In this document: positions 33,241 through 43,975 of the stretch, in pieces
How positions within the stretch are numbered: position 1 is the stretch's first letter
Layout of the letters: every line of letters begins with the position of its first letter
Translations under genes and position numbers: made by a program
Source: Hyperoodon ampullatus
Lineage: Eukaryota > Chordata > Mammalia > Artiodactyla > Ziphiidae
Direction: 5' to 3'
Length of the DNA stretch: 64,000 nt
Assembly: GCA_949752795.1 (NCBI GenBank)
Contig: OX457074.1
Coordinates: 35,263,980-35,327,979, forward strand
Notes under the pieces: generated by a model
What the model was told of the DNA's origin: nothing
Database searches by the model: none
What the model saw: the letters and a program-made list of their open reading frames with translations, nothing else

Positions 33241-33539
33241 ATGATTATGTCTGCCTTTTGTTCATCACTGCCGGTCCTCACCATAACTCTGCAAGATTGT
33301 TTCCATATGAGAGAGCTCGAGATCTCAGTTCCTTCAGGGTAAACCAGATCAGCATGCCCAAACCTTGAAAATAAATCGATCGATATTCTCTTGGTGAAGC
33401 TCTGAGGACCATGCCTTTGGGTGACAGGACTCAATCCCCTCCAACTTGATAACGACTTACACTAGATTAATGGAGTCCAGAGAAGACCCCCAAATAATTT
33501 CTTCCAAGTCAGAATTACGGACGGCATTTGAGTATCCAC

Positions 33540-33722
33540 AACAGACATCAGGCAGAGCACTGCACTTGGAGCCAGACGATCTATTTTCAGACTCCACCTC
33601 CATCTTGGGCATCTACATCACTTCCGTAGGGAAGATCATTTAACTTCTCCTGACTTCAGTTTTCTTTTCTGTACATGAGGTGATGTCTACCTTAGAGGCA
33701 TCATCAGGTGACTTAAAATCTT
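33540..33722 (+). mobile_element. MIR SINE, plus strand
   Basis: 'cacttggagccagacgatct', 'agatcatttaacttctcctg', 'cttcagttttcttttctg' and 'atgaggtgatgtctacctta' follow the MIR consensus order. Confidence 0.7.
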
Positions 33723-33863
33723 TGAAAATAGCTAAGCACCATTTTTGGATTGTAGTGGTACCCCCTTAAAGTTAGTTTATTTGTGGTCTGGGGATAAAAA
33801 TATTTTTCCTGCCTTTCCCCAGGCATTTTGAGGAGAAGAACATGTTCAAGCAGGTATAAAAGT

Positions 33864-33932
33864 ATACACACACATACACACACACACACACATATATATG
33901 TATATATGTACAGATGTATATATGTAATATTA
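33864..33932 (+). repeat. (CA)n/(TA)n compound microsatellite
   Basis: About 25 bases of CA repeats run into TATATATGTATATATG. Frames through it are artefacts. Confidence 0.9.
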
Positions 33933-35600
33933 ACACAAACTATCATTACTCTTACTTTCCTAGATTATAAGTGGAAAAGTGTGTTGGAGTTGGTGTACTG
34001 CATCAGGATGAAGTCTGTGAAAATGGCAATAAATTAGCTTCTTTTGTTTGTGTTCTTCAAGCTATAATAAGAAAGAAGGCCAACCAGAGCTGGCCTAGAC
34101 AATGAAGATGAAAAGAAGTCTCTCCCACCCGGGGCATTTCTGAACTGATGCCAAGTGACAGAGTTTGGACCAAGGGATGAGAAGCCATGGGAGGTGTGCC
34201 AGACATTGGGCCCTGCATCTCAACTCAAGAATTCCATTGCTTGGTATAGTTTGGGTACCATGTGAATTGCCACAACCTGTTCTTTGGGCTGAGGCGACAG
34301 TTCCCCAACAGAGATGAGATATCCCCTCAACAGCCCTTCCTGCGTCCCACAGGACAGCCCGAGCAAATCGGCTTCCTCTCTTGCTTCCAGTCCCTCATCC
34401 TAATGTGGCTTCTGAATCCCTTTCAATTTCAAAACATTCTCCTTCTGAAATTCCCAGGATGCTAAAGGAAAAGTCTTCAAAGGTTTCAGCCAATTAAATT
34501 CAGGAAACATTTGTGACCACCAACTGAGTGTCAGGCACTGGTAAATCATCCTTAGCCAAAATAAACACATCAGTCATGTCTGTGATGGCATCCATCGGCC
34601 TCAGGGAGAAAAGTCCATAAAAATTTACACTTTTCTATGGGGCACCTGCCTTCTTCCATGTGTCCATAAAAGCTCATTTAACATATTATATGTTAATGCT
34701 CCACAAGATGGACTTACAATTAAATGTCTGGCAGAAGTCAGGGTGCCAGTCCTGAGAAGAGGTGGGGCCAGACATCTCAGAGAACCTTCCTTCCCTCCTT
34801 CCGGCTCAGCAGGATGGCCTCAAGTCCCAGAAATGTCTGTTCTTTCAGATTCTGACAACCTAGTGCAGCGTGTTCACAAAGCATGGGGCAAACGCAGGAG
34901 ACCATTTTCCAGAGGACAAACGTTTTCCATTTTGATGCTTATGTACTTATTTTAATATGCATCTAAAAATGATTACTAGTAATCTAATTTTATCTTCCAC
35001 ATTATCATTTAGAATCAAGACAAGAAAGTTCCTACCTTTCTACAAAGAGTCTATTTAAGGAAAAAAAATTGAGTAAGTCATCTTACAGATGGCACAGACG
35101 TAAAAAAATCACAAAGGTGGCACATCAATGCCTAAAGTTCCATGGATGTAATAAGTTTGTCAAAAGTTGCAGCATAATCTTGGTATCTCTCAAGTGGCCT
35201 TGAGCCTTATTAAGTGGAAATTCCTACATTTATGGTGATTATATAGGTCACATTTTTTCAAATGTCTTGATTTCAAATATTCTGTGTATTATCCCCATAA
35301 ATCACTGAAGTGTCCTGGCAATTTAGACATTTCAGCATCTAAACTACAGTTCTGAGGCAGACAGGCCAAACAGAACATACATCCTTAAAAGACCCTGTGC
35401 CCTGAGTCTTGGAAATGTAGACACGTCCATTGATGTCCTGAAATGTTTGCTGCTGCGGGCTGGAATCCAAGCTCCTGTGAGTTGTGTATGTAGCAAAGCT
35501 ACACTGACCCATTCTACCCACCTACCCATGGGAGTTTCCCGTTCCTCTTGAAGATTAAAGACGTTTTAATACATTTCTCTTCAAATTAAAAGAACTGTCT
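33933..35600. other. Unassigned DNA
   Basis: No gene is recognised. An ancient repeat trace ('caggaaacatttgtgacc', 'gagtgtcaggcactgg') lies at 34500-34545. Confidence 0.35.
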
Positions 35601-36075
35601 GCTTTATCCCACTACAAAAGCAAATTATGGCCAGTACAGAAAAATTAGATACCCAATATGAACAAAAAGAAAAAAATGTACACCACCTATAATTCTCATC
35701 CCCAGTTAACCACTTTAAAGACCTCAGTGATTATCGTTAAGATCTCTTACGACACATTTCATACACAAGTATCCATATAGATGATTTTAATGATCCTCCT
35801 GAACTTACTGCTTTGTAACTGGCATTTTTCACTCAGCAAAATATTGTGAAAAGATTTCCATGGCCTGAAATTGCATCTATAGCAGATTGACGCCTCTATC
35901 CTATGGATAGACCACACGGCATTTAAGCAATGTTTCCTGTTGATGTCGTTTCACTTTTACACTACAATAAATAATATTATAGTAATATTATAATAAATAA
36001 TCAATAACATCTTTGCACCCTCATTTCCTCTTGATACATCCCTAATCGTATAATTTCTGAACCAAAGGGCTCTTA
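35601..36075 (-). mobile_element. Old L1-type fragment, reverse strand
   Basis: 'aattctcatccccagttaac', 'ctgctttgtaactggcattt', 'cactcagcaaaatattgtga', 'gatttccatggcctg' and 'aataacatctttgcaccctc' resemble reverse-strand old L1-type sequence. A trace of continuation lies near 36548 ('cgtatgagaatgcccttttc'). There is an AT palindrome at 35968-36001. Confidence 0.5.
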
Positions 36076-36790
36076 GGTTGGGTTCCCTGGGAAACTGGCT
36101 AAGGGTGTGATTGAGGGTAGAGAGATTGTCAGGATGCCCTGAAGTTCAATGCCTGTTGGGTTGAGAAGGAAACAGAACGGGAAAGAAGGGGTTGTTGAGC
36201 TGTGATGCAACCACAAAGGCCTCAGCAGACCTCACATGGGGCTCTGGACCCGTAATGGCCCTTCAGAATCATCCCGCCCTGAGGCAAGGAGGGCAGGTCT
36301 TTACACCCACCCCACATGGACCAGTCAGTGGATGCAGGCTGCTCTCTCCTGGGATGGCTCTCTGGCTGAGCGCAAGGCCCAAAGAACAACTCGGCACCCT
36401 AGCAGCTGGGGAGAGAGTGCCTGATTCCTGGGGAAGGGGCCTTGAGCAGTGCACCACAATATTACGGGATTTAGAGATGCAGGCATTTTAAATTGTTCAT
36501 GTTGTCAGGCTGCTCACTCAGAAGGTGTTATCAATTCTCATTGCCATTAGCACGTATGAGAATGCCCTTTTCCCTGCTCCACTGTAAAATCTGATGAGTG
36601 ATCAGAGAGAAATATGCCCTGGGAGCATGTGGCAGGGAATCTTAACCTACCAGCAACACTGACCTCACTCTTCTCTGTTATTCTTCAATGGTTGATTTGT
36701 GGGTCTTATCTTGCTAAAGTAAATATATGACTATGAACCTGAAATGGACACTTACTGCTGTTTCCAGGCAATCATACCATATTTCATGAG
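36076..36790. other. Unassigned DNA
   Basis: A GC-richer insert at 36076-36540 gives 62-99-codon overlapping frames with no domain. No gene or repeat is assigned, apart from the possible L1 trace near 36548. Confidence 0.35.
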
Positions 36791-36794
36791 TTCT

Positions 36795-37859
36795 ATGTCC
36801 TCTCCCTCACTCTCTTAGATAAATAGTTTACACGTCTCTCTTCTCAACATCCAACACCATGACCTTGTGTCCTACTGCGCTGAGAAAACTGAAGCAGTCA
36901 GGAAAAACCTCCCCAAACTCCCACCAAAACATCTCCACATCTACCAGAATATGTAACCTATGTCCTTTTGGTTAAAATGATGAGCTGGATTTGTTCTTAT
37001 CTGAGGCTGTAATGTCCCTGGAGATTAATACTCATTACTCCTTGACCACAGTAGGTAGGATACTGACTGATGTAGCAAAGCTCTTCTCTCTTCTGTATCT
37101 TCCATTTTTTCCTCTATATTGGATTATTCACATCACTATTATTTCTCACAAGGAGAGAAAAAAGACCCCTTATTGACTCCACTTCCCATCCATTACTCCA
37201 TTTGTCAACCCTTCTCTGCAGCAAAATGACTCAAAGAAGTTGTTTCTACTGCTTGTCTCCAATTACTCCCCTCCAATTCCCTCTTAAGCCTGATCCAATC
37301 TGACTTTGCAGACACAGCTTTCTCCTGGCTTTCCTCCCCTGGCTATTTTTTCTCTGTTCCGCCTGTTGGCCCCCTCTTCTCCCTGACTTATAAATGTAGG
37401 AAAACCCCAGAGCTCAGCCCTTGGAGTGCTTCTCTTCTCCCTCTGCATCCCTTCTCTAGTGATCTCACTGGGTGTAGCTTTGAAGCAAATCTGCATGCCA
37501 AAAATGCCCACAATTATACCCCTAAACTCCAGGTTTAGGTCCAACTTCCTGCGTGGCATCTCTTATTTTATGACTAATATTCACGTCAAATTGTAAGTGT
37601 CCAAAATGTGTTCCTTCTACTGCCCTCACACCTCATTTAATAGCAGCTCTTTTATTCTAGTTGCTGAGGTCAAAACACTCACGATGCTCCACCGTCTCGT
37701 ACTTTTGTAACTCACACATCCAATCTACCCGGAAATCCCGTGGGCTCTACCTTCAAAGCATGTCCTGAGTCTATCTACTTCTTACCACCTCTGCTGCAAC
37801 CACTCTGGTCCCAGCCATACCCATCATCCCTCTTAAAGCTGACTGTCATCTCAGCAGCT
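36795..37859 (+). mobile_element. L2 LINE ORF2 remnant, long collinear part
   Basis: Matches the remembered L2/CR1-clade ORF2 over about 1 kb in order: 'tgagaaaactgaagcagtca', 'ccatttgtcaacccttctct', 'ctccaattccctcttaagcc', 'tctcctggctttcctcccc', 'ccccagagctcagcccttgg', 'gtgatctcactgggtgtag', 'gtttaggtccaacttcctg', 'ccggaaatcccgtgggctct', 'ccacctctgctgcaaccac'. Stops and indels break the reverse-transcriptase frame, so this is a fossil. It continues after the L1 insertion at 38142. Confidence 0.75.
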
Positions 37860-37869
37860 AGAGCGATGT

Positions 37870-38141
37870 TTTTTTTTTAATATCCTTATCATTTTATTTT
37901 TATTGACATATGGTTGATGTACAATATTATATAAGTTACAGGTGTACAATATTGGCTGTACACCTGAAACTAACAAAATTGCTCATCAACTATGCTCCAA
38001 TATAAAATAAAAATTTTTTAAGTAAAAAGAAATATAATAAGCTACAAGGATGTATTATACAACACAGGGAATATAGCCAATATTCTATAATAACTACAAA
38101 CAGAGTATAATCTGTAAAAATTATGAATCACTACGTTGTAC
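37870..38141. mobile_element. Rearranged, palindromic L1 3'-end insertion
   Basis: 272 bp between duplicates of AGAGCGATGT (37860-37869 and 38142-38151). Three pieces lie side by side. (1) A T-run and reverse-complement L1 tail (about 37870-37950). (2) A plus-strand L1 tail starting GTACACCTGAAACTAAC and ending in an A-rich run (37958-38038). (3) Plus-strand L1 3'-UTR that normally lies immediately upstream of piece 2, ending ACTACGTTGTAC (38039-38141). The L1 order is therefore permuted and partly inverted, while the flanks look like a single insertion into the L2. Confidence 0.7.
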
Positions 38142-38480
38142 AGAGCGATGTGTTTAAAAGTAAGTCAAGTGACATCAGTCCTCTGCTTAAAACCCTACGA
38201 TGGCTCACCCTTTCTCTCATGGCAAAAGCAAAAACCCTTACAGTCATCCACGAGCCCTGTGGATCTGGGCTCCTGCTACCCCAGACCTCATCTTCTATTG
38301 CTCCCCTCCCTTCCAGACCTCCTCCACAACCTTTGCCTGCACCCAACATCCTCTCCCACTGGGACCTTGGATGCTCCTTCTATCTCGATAGCCACTCGGC
38401 TCACCCTCAACTACTTTCAAGTCTTTGCTTAAATATCACTTACAGAGTGAGGCCCGCAGTTCCCCTCCCACTTTAAATTT
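38142..38480 (+). mobile_element. L2 LINE remnant, downstream part
   Basis: Picks up the L2 at 'gtttaaaagtaagtcaagtg' and proceeds through 'ctctgcttaaaaccctacg', 'gatctgggctcctgctaccc', 'caagtctttgcttaaatatc' and 'agagtgaggcccgcagttcc'. Frames of 63-117 codons here are L2-derived. Confidence 0.8.
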
Positions 38481-39035
38481 CAGCCCCGCAGCCGTCACTT
38501 AGGATCACCACGCCAACGCCTGCAGCCCACTTGAACTCGGCACACTTTGGAAACACTTCCAGCATCCCACGCCAAGTACGTGTGCTGGTACCCCTCTGTG
38601 TCGCTGCCTTAGAGCCACAGAAGACCTCTCCTCTGCAGGCACAATCTGGAAGTTCAGCAGAGTTAAATTTCCCCAGGAGCATCTCTTAACCAATGAGGGA
38701 TAAAAGCCCCAAGTTCCCCATTTTGCCACAGGACAAGTCCGGGCATGTTCTACATGGCTTCTTTACTTCTTAGCTGAGAGAACCAGTTTGGGTAATCCGT
38801 GTGTTAATGAGTCCTTTCTTGGCCTTTTTTCTCACCGTGGGTCACTTTCCCCACTCCCTCATTTTGCTTCCTGGGATCACCTCCCAAATAAACTACCCAC
38901 TTCCAAGTCCTTGCCTCAGACTCTGCTGGGTGGGGGTGGGGGGCCCAAACTAAAATAAATCCTTCCACAACATTCCTGAATCCCATACCTAGCTCTATTT
39001 CTTTTTTCCCATAGCACTCGTCCACTTCCTACCTA
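38481..39035. other. Unassigned insert within the L2
   Basis: About 550 bases between the L2 body and its 3' end with no recognised family; possibly an older insertion. Confidence 0.35.
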
Positions 39036-39195
39036 CCATGCAGCTTATTTATTGTTTACTGTCATTCTATTACACTAGAACATAAGCTCTGTGAAGACAG
39101 AGAATTTTGTCTTCTTTGTCCGTTGATCTATCCTCAGCACCTAGATTACCTCCTGGCACATAGTAGGTCCTCCATAAGTATCTGTTGCCTAATAA
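39036..39195 (+). mobile_element. L2 LINE 3' end
   Basis: 'tattgtttactgtcattcta', 'cactagaacataagctctgt', 'gcacctagattacctcctgg' and 'cacatagtaggtcctccata' form the standard L2 3' terminus. Confidence 0.75.
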
Positions 39196-39224
39196 GCTGT
39201 CTTGCCCTCTCTTTAAGAGCAAGA

Positions 39225-39283
39225 ACATCTTCTAACACAATGTTAGACAAACGTCAATTTAAATCTCAGATCTATCATTGATC
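39225..39283 (+). mobile_element. MIR SINE, left half
   Basis: Sequence up to 'tttaaatctcagatctatca' reads as the first half of a MIR core. The second half resumes after the L1 at 40464 with 'gatcagctgggtgacc'. Confidence 0.55.
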
Positions 39284-39752
39284 ATTTTCTTTTTTTATGG
39301 CTGAGTAATGTTCCATTGTATATATGTACCACATCTTATTTACCCATACCATGTTGATAGACATTTAGGTTGCTTCCATGTCCTGGCTATTGTAAATAGC
39401 ACTGCAATAAACACTGGAGTGCACATATCTTTTCGAACTATGGTTTTCTCCAGATATATGCCCAGGAGTGGGATTGCTGGATCATATGGTAGCTCTATTT
39501 TTATTTTTTCAAGGAACCTCCATACTGTTCTCCACAGTGGCTGCACCAACTTACATTCCCACCAACAGTGCAAGAGGGTTCCCTTTTCTCCACACCCTCT
39601 CCAGCATTTACTGTTTCTAGATTTTTTGATGATGGTCATTCTGAGCAGTGTGAGGTGATACCTCATCGTAGTTTTGATTTGCATTTCTCTGATAATTAGT
39701 GATGTTGAGAATATTTTGATGTGCCTCTTGGTCGTCTGCATGTCTGTATTAC
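39284..39752 (-). mobile_element. Inverted 5' part of a twin-primed L1 (ORF2 C-terminus)
   Basis: Reverse-strand L1 ORF2 C-terminal coding sequence. The reverse frame (39340-40035) contains the L1 hallmark [17 protein letters not shown] followed by a segment including [15 protein letters not shown]. The left edge matches the same ORF2 position ('cagccataaaaaag' in reverse) at which the plus-strand part begins near 39755. An inverted 5' segment joined to a forward 3' segment is the signature of L1 twin priming. The frame is broken upstream and fused to SINE sequence, so it is not functional. Confidence 0.85.
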
Positions 39753-40461
39753 CCAGCCATAAAAAAAGAATGAGGGCTTCCCTGGTGGCGCAGTGGTTGA
39801 GAGTCCGCCTGCCAATGCAGGGGACACGGGTTCGTGCCCCGGTCCGGGAAGATCCCACGTGCCGCGAAGCGGCTAGGCCCGTGAGCCATGGCCGATGGGC
39901 CTGCGCGTCCGGAGCCTGTGCTCCGCAACAGGAGAGACCACAACAGTGAGAGGCCCGTGTACCACAAAAAAAAAAAAAAAAAAAGAATGAAACAATGCCA
40001 TTTGCAGCAATATGGATGGACCTAGAGATTATCATACTGAGTAAAGTAAGTCAGACAGAGAAAGACAAATATCATATGATATCGCTTATATGTGGAATCT
40101 TAAAAAAAAAAGGTACAAATGAACTTATTTACAAAACAGAAGTAGAGTCACAGATATAGAAAACAAACTTATGGTTACCAGGGGGAGAAAGGTGGGGGAG
40201 GGATAAATTGGGAGATTGGGATTGATATATACACACTACTATACATAAAATAGATAACTAATAAAAGGACTACTGTATAGCACAGGGAACTCTACTCAAT
40301 ACACCATAATGACCTATATGGGAAAATAATCTAAAAAAGAGTGGATATATGTATATGTATAACTGATTCACTATGCTGTACAGAAGAAACTACAACATTG
40401 TAAATCAACTATACTCCAATAAAAATTAATTTAAAAAAATAATAATTTAAAAAATAAATAA
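39753..40461 (+). mobile_element. Forward 3' part of the twin-primed L1
   Basis: Starts 'tattacccagccataaaaa', is interrupted by the SINE at 39774, resumes 'gaatgaaacaatgccatttg', and runs through the 3'-UTR to 'atcaactatactccaata' and an A/T-rich tail near 40455. Flanks TATCATTGATCA (about 39270) and TATCACTGATCA (about 40463) form a 12-bp TSD with one mismatch, bracketing the inverted and forward parts together. Confidence 0.85.
39774..39977 (+). mobile_element. CHR-type SINE (short subfamily)
   Basis: Complete copy flanked by AAAAAAAGAATGA at 39761-39773 and 39978-39990. It is inserted in the forward part of the twin-primed L1, so it is younger than that L1. It carries 'ggtccgggaag' and 'gccgcgaagcgg'. 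Confidence 0.96.
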
Positions 40462-40463
40462 AT

Positions 40464-40530
40464 ATCACTGATCAGCTGGGTGACCTTAAGCAAATTAACC
40501 TCTCTGAGACAGGTTTGTCTCAATGATGCA
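40464..40530 (+). mobile_element. MIR SINE, right half
   Basis: 'gatcagctgggtgacctta', 'gcaaattaacctctctgag' continues the MIR begun near 39225 and places the L1 insertion inside it. Confidence 0.65.
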
Positions 40531-41755
40531 ATGATGTTTGTTTTGCCATATACACCTTCATCTGAAGAAAGCACCTAGGAAAGTTCTGGCCCAATAACCA
40601 GGTTCCCTTTCCTTCTCTCCACCTGCTCCCTGGGATCAATGAATCGTGGTTGAAGTGAGTTAAACCCATGACTCAGCATCTTCTCCTTCTGGGAAATCCT
40701 GACGATGTGAAGATTCTTCTGAAACATCTCCTGACGCCCAGCGGAGGTCAGGAAGCCAGGCTTCTTTCAATCCCCCAGCGAAATGCCAATTAGAAGGACA
40801 TTACCAGCAGGAAGAGCTACTGGCAAAAACCACACACTTGTTCCAAAACAAAGATCACTCTGCATGTCATAAAAGCCCAGAAATGTCTTCCAGATGTTGC
40901 CTCCTGGGCCTGCACAGATGTTTCCGATGTCAAACCATAAATGTGGGAAACATAAAACATTTGTGCCCCACAGATGTAGAGATTTAATTACACAGCGAAT
41001 GTGATCAATCTTTGGGTAATAAAAAAGACCACAAACTGGCCACATTACATTTTTTTTTAAACCTGATTTTCCCCCCCACATTGGAGTTCTACTGAGATAT
41101 TTCAAGGTTTTTGTTCTTGTTGTTAAATTTGGGCAATTCACAGGGAAAAGTTGGAATACGTGAAAATATCTATTAACGGAGGTTCTGAATCCCTCCGGTT
41201 GCATGTCTGCATAGTCTGTTACAGCTAGGAAGCAACATCGTGATGGATGATGGTTTGCTTCAGGGCTTCCCCACCTCTGTCAGTGTCCCTCCGTGGGAGT
41301 ACGGAATTATGTACGTGACTGTCTAAGGAGCTCTCTGGATGCATGGGGAGTGGATTTCACCATGAACTCAACCCTGCTGCTCATAATTCCATGTCAAAGC
41401 AACTCTGTTTCTGACATCTGAAAAATCAGATTTTTCATCACCTCCAAGTACACAAATATATGTCTGTACCTATGAGAAGTAAAGAGAAGAAATGTATATG
41501 TGGGGTTCATATACACATACACATACACTTCACACAGAGACAAAATAACTAAAGAAATGTTACCCACCATATACACAGGAGGGTAAGGCAGGAAGGTAAC
41601 AAATGTTACATTTCCTCAGTGCTCCCGCTTTGACCAGACATACTCTATTCCCTTGATAAATTGATATGGCTAAAACACTGAAAGTTTTCTACCATGCTTT
41701 TCATTCAAAACATTTATTACATTATATTAGTAGTGGAAAAAGATACCAAGATTTG
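40531..41755. other. Unassigned, largely repeat-free DNA
   Basis: No repeat is recognised. A 145-codon reverse frame (40767-41204) is free of repeat sequence but shows no domain, signal peptide or membrane segment that I can defend, and it ends in a T-rich run. It is not called as a gene. Confidence 0.4.
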
Positions 41756-41759
41756 TAAG

Positions 41760-43030
41760 ACCCATATCTGCCCTCAAAAAGGTTAAATGATAGGGATCAA
41801 TATCCAAAATATACAAAGAACTCATACAGTTCAATGGCAAAGAAACAAACAACACAATTAAAAAATGGGCAGAGGAACTGAATAGACATTTTTCCAAACA
41901 AGACATCCAAATGGTCAACAGGCACATGAAAAGATGCTCAACATCACTAATCATCAGGGAAATGCAAATTGAAACCACAAAGAGCTATCACCTCACACCT
42001 GCCAGAATGGCTATTATCAAAAAGACAACAAATAGGGCTTCCCTGATGGCACAGTGGCTGAGAGTCCACCTGCCGCTGCAGGGGACACGGGTTCGTGCCC
42101 CAGTCCGGGAAGATCCCACATGCCGTGGAGTGCCTAGGCCAGTGAGCCATGGCTGCTGAGCCTGCGTTCCACAACAGGAGAGGCCACAACAGTGAGGGGC
42201 CTGTGTACTGCAAAAAAAAAAAAAAAAAAAAAAGACAACAAATAACAAGTATCCTCCAGGATGTGGAGCAAAGGGAACCCTCCTGCACTGTTTGTGGGAA
42301 TTGGTGCAGCCACTATGAAAAACAGTATGGAGAGTCCTCCAAAAATTAAAAATAGAACTACCATATAATCAGCAATTCCACTCGGGTATTTATCCGAAGA
42401 AAACAAAACACTAATCAGAAAAAAATATATGCACCCTTATGTTCATTGTGGCATTATTTAAAATAACCAAGATAGGGAAGCAACTTAAGTGCTCATCAAC
42501 AGAATGGATAAAGAAGATGTGATACACACACACACACACACACAGAGGAATATTTTTCAGCTATAAAAAAGAATGAAATCCTGCTATTTGTGACAATGTG
42601 GATCAAGAGAGTATTATGCTAAGTGAAATAAGTCAGACAGAGACATATGATTTCTCATATATGTGGAATCTGAAAAACAGAACAAATGAAAAACCCAACA
42701 AAACAGAAAGAGTCATAGATACAAACAGGTGGTTGCCAGAAGGGGAGGGGTTGAGGGGAGGAAAGAAATAGGTGAGCGAGATTAAGAGGTACAAACTTCC
42801 AGTTGCAAAATAAATGAGTCACCAGTATGAAATGTACAGTGTGGGGAATACTGTCAATAACTATGTAATATCTTTGCATGGTGACATACTGTAACTGGTG
42901 TGTTACATGGTGACATACTGTTACTAGACTTCTATGGTGATTAGTTTGAAATGGATAGAAATATCAAATCACTGTGTTGTGTAACACAAACTAACAGTGT
43001 TGTAGGTCAATTATACTTCAAAAACTCATT
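41760..43030 (+). mobile_element. L1 ORF2 C-terminus and 3'-UTR
   Basis: Plus-strand L1: 'agggatcaatatccaaaat', 'gggcagaggaactgaataga', 'catcactaatcatcaggga', the SINE interruption, 'ctcctgcactgtttgtggga', 'gcagccactatgaaaaacag', and a 3'-UTR ending near 43030 ('aggtcaattatacttcaaaa'). Stops and indels make it inactive. A (CA)n run lies at 42524-42544. Confidence 0.85.
42035..42228 (+). mobile_element. CHR-type SINE with internal deletion
   Basis: Short-subfamily copy lacking about 15 bp between 'gctgagcctgcg' and 'ttccacaacagg', compared with the other copies. The TSD AAAAAGACAACAAATA lies at 42019-42034 and 42229-42244, with a final base difference possible. It carries more substitutions than its neighbours (GATGGCACAG, 'cgtggagtgcc'). 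Confidence 0.95.
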
Positions 43031-43400
43031 AAAAGATTGGATTTGTGGTTATCAGAGGGGGGAGGGGGGAATTGGATAAAGGGGGCCAAAAGGTACAAAC
43101 TTCCGGTTGTAAGATAAGTAAGTACTAGGGATGTAATGTACAACATGATAAATATAATTAACACTGCTGTATGTTATATATGAAAGTTGTTAGGAGTTAT
43201 CACAAGAAAAAAATTTTTTCTATTTAATTTTGTACCTATAGGAGATGATGGATGTTCACTAAACTTACTGTAACAATCACTGCATGATGTATGTAAATCA
43301 AATCATTATGCTGTATACCTTAAACGTATACAGTGCTGTATGTCAATGATATCTCAATAAAACTGGAAGAAAAAAAATTTTATTAAAAAAAATCAGTATA
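43031..43400 (+). mobile_element. Second L1 3'-UTR fragment, tandem to the first
   Basis: After the first L1 end, an L1 3'-UTR reads again: 'ggtacaaacttccggttgta', 'acaacatgataaatataatt', 'taaacttactgtaacaatca' and 'gtcaatgatatctcaataaa' with an A-tail near 43380. It is a separate 5'-truncated insertion or part of an older L1. Confidence 0.7.
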
Positions 43401-43555
43401 CAAAAGCAAAAAAAAAGGAAGCATGTGCCGAGAAGTGGTACAAAAATAATTGAAGAGCTGGGAAATGTGTGTTAAACTTGACTTCCACCATGAGATTTTC
43501 TGTAACTTTTCTATATTAGATTAAAAAAATATGACAACTCGTGTATATCTATATA

Positions 43556-43975
43556 TATATATGCTTTACTGAGGTAAACTGACAAAATTATATGCTATTT
43601 AAAGTATACACTGTCATGATTTGATATATGTATACAGTGTGAAAAGATTCCCCCCTCCTCCACTGAGTTAATTAACACATCCATCACCTCACATATTACC
43701 TTCTGTTTGTGTGGTGAAAACATTTAAGTTCTTCTGTCTTAGCAATACAATATGGTGTTATCAACTACACTCAGCACATTATACATTAGATAAAAAAGGT
43801 GTGTGTGTGTGTGAATCACAATGGAATATTATCCAGCCACAAGAAAGAAAGAAATTCTGCCATTCGCAACAACATGGACGGACTTTGAGGGCATTATGCT
43901 CAGTGAAATAAGACAGAGAAAGGTAAATACTGCACAATGTCACTTATATGTGGAATCTTAAAAAAAAAAAGTCAT
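43556..43975. mobile_element. Opposed L1 fragments
   Basis: 43556-43795 is reverse-strand L1 3'-UTR-type sequence ('tatgtatacagtgtgaaaag', 'taacacatccatcacctc', 'gtggtgaaaacatttaag'). 43815-43970 is plus-strand L1 ORF2 end ('caatggaatattatccagcc', 'gcaacaacatggacggactt'). A (TG)n run at 43799-43813 lies between them. Confidence 0.65.

Noticed and set aside
39340..40035. 231-codon reverse frame
   Set aside because: It fuses reverse CHR SINE translation to a broken L1 ORF2 C-terminus. The L1 part is a fossil within a twin-primed insertion.
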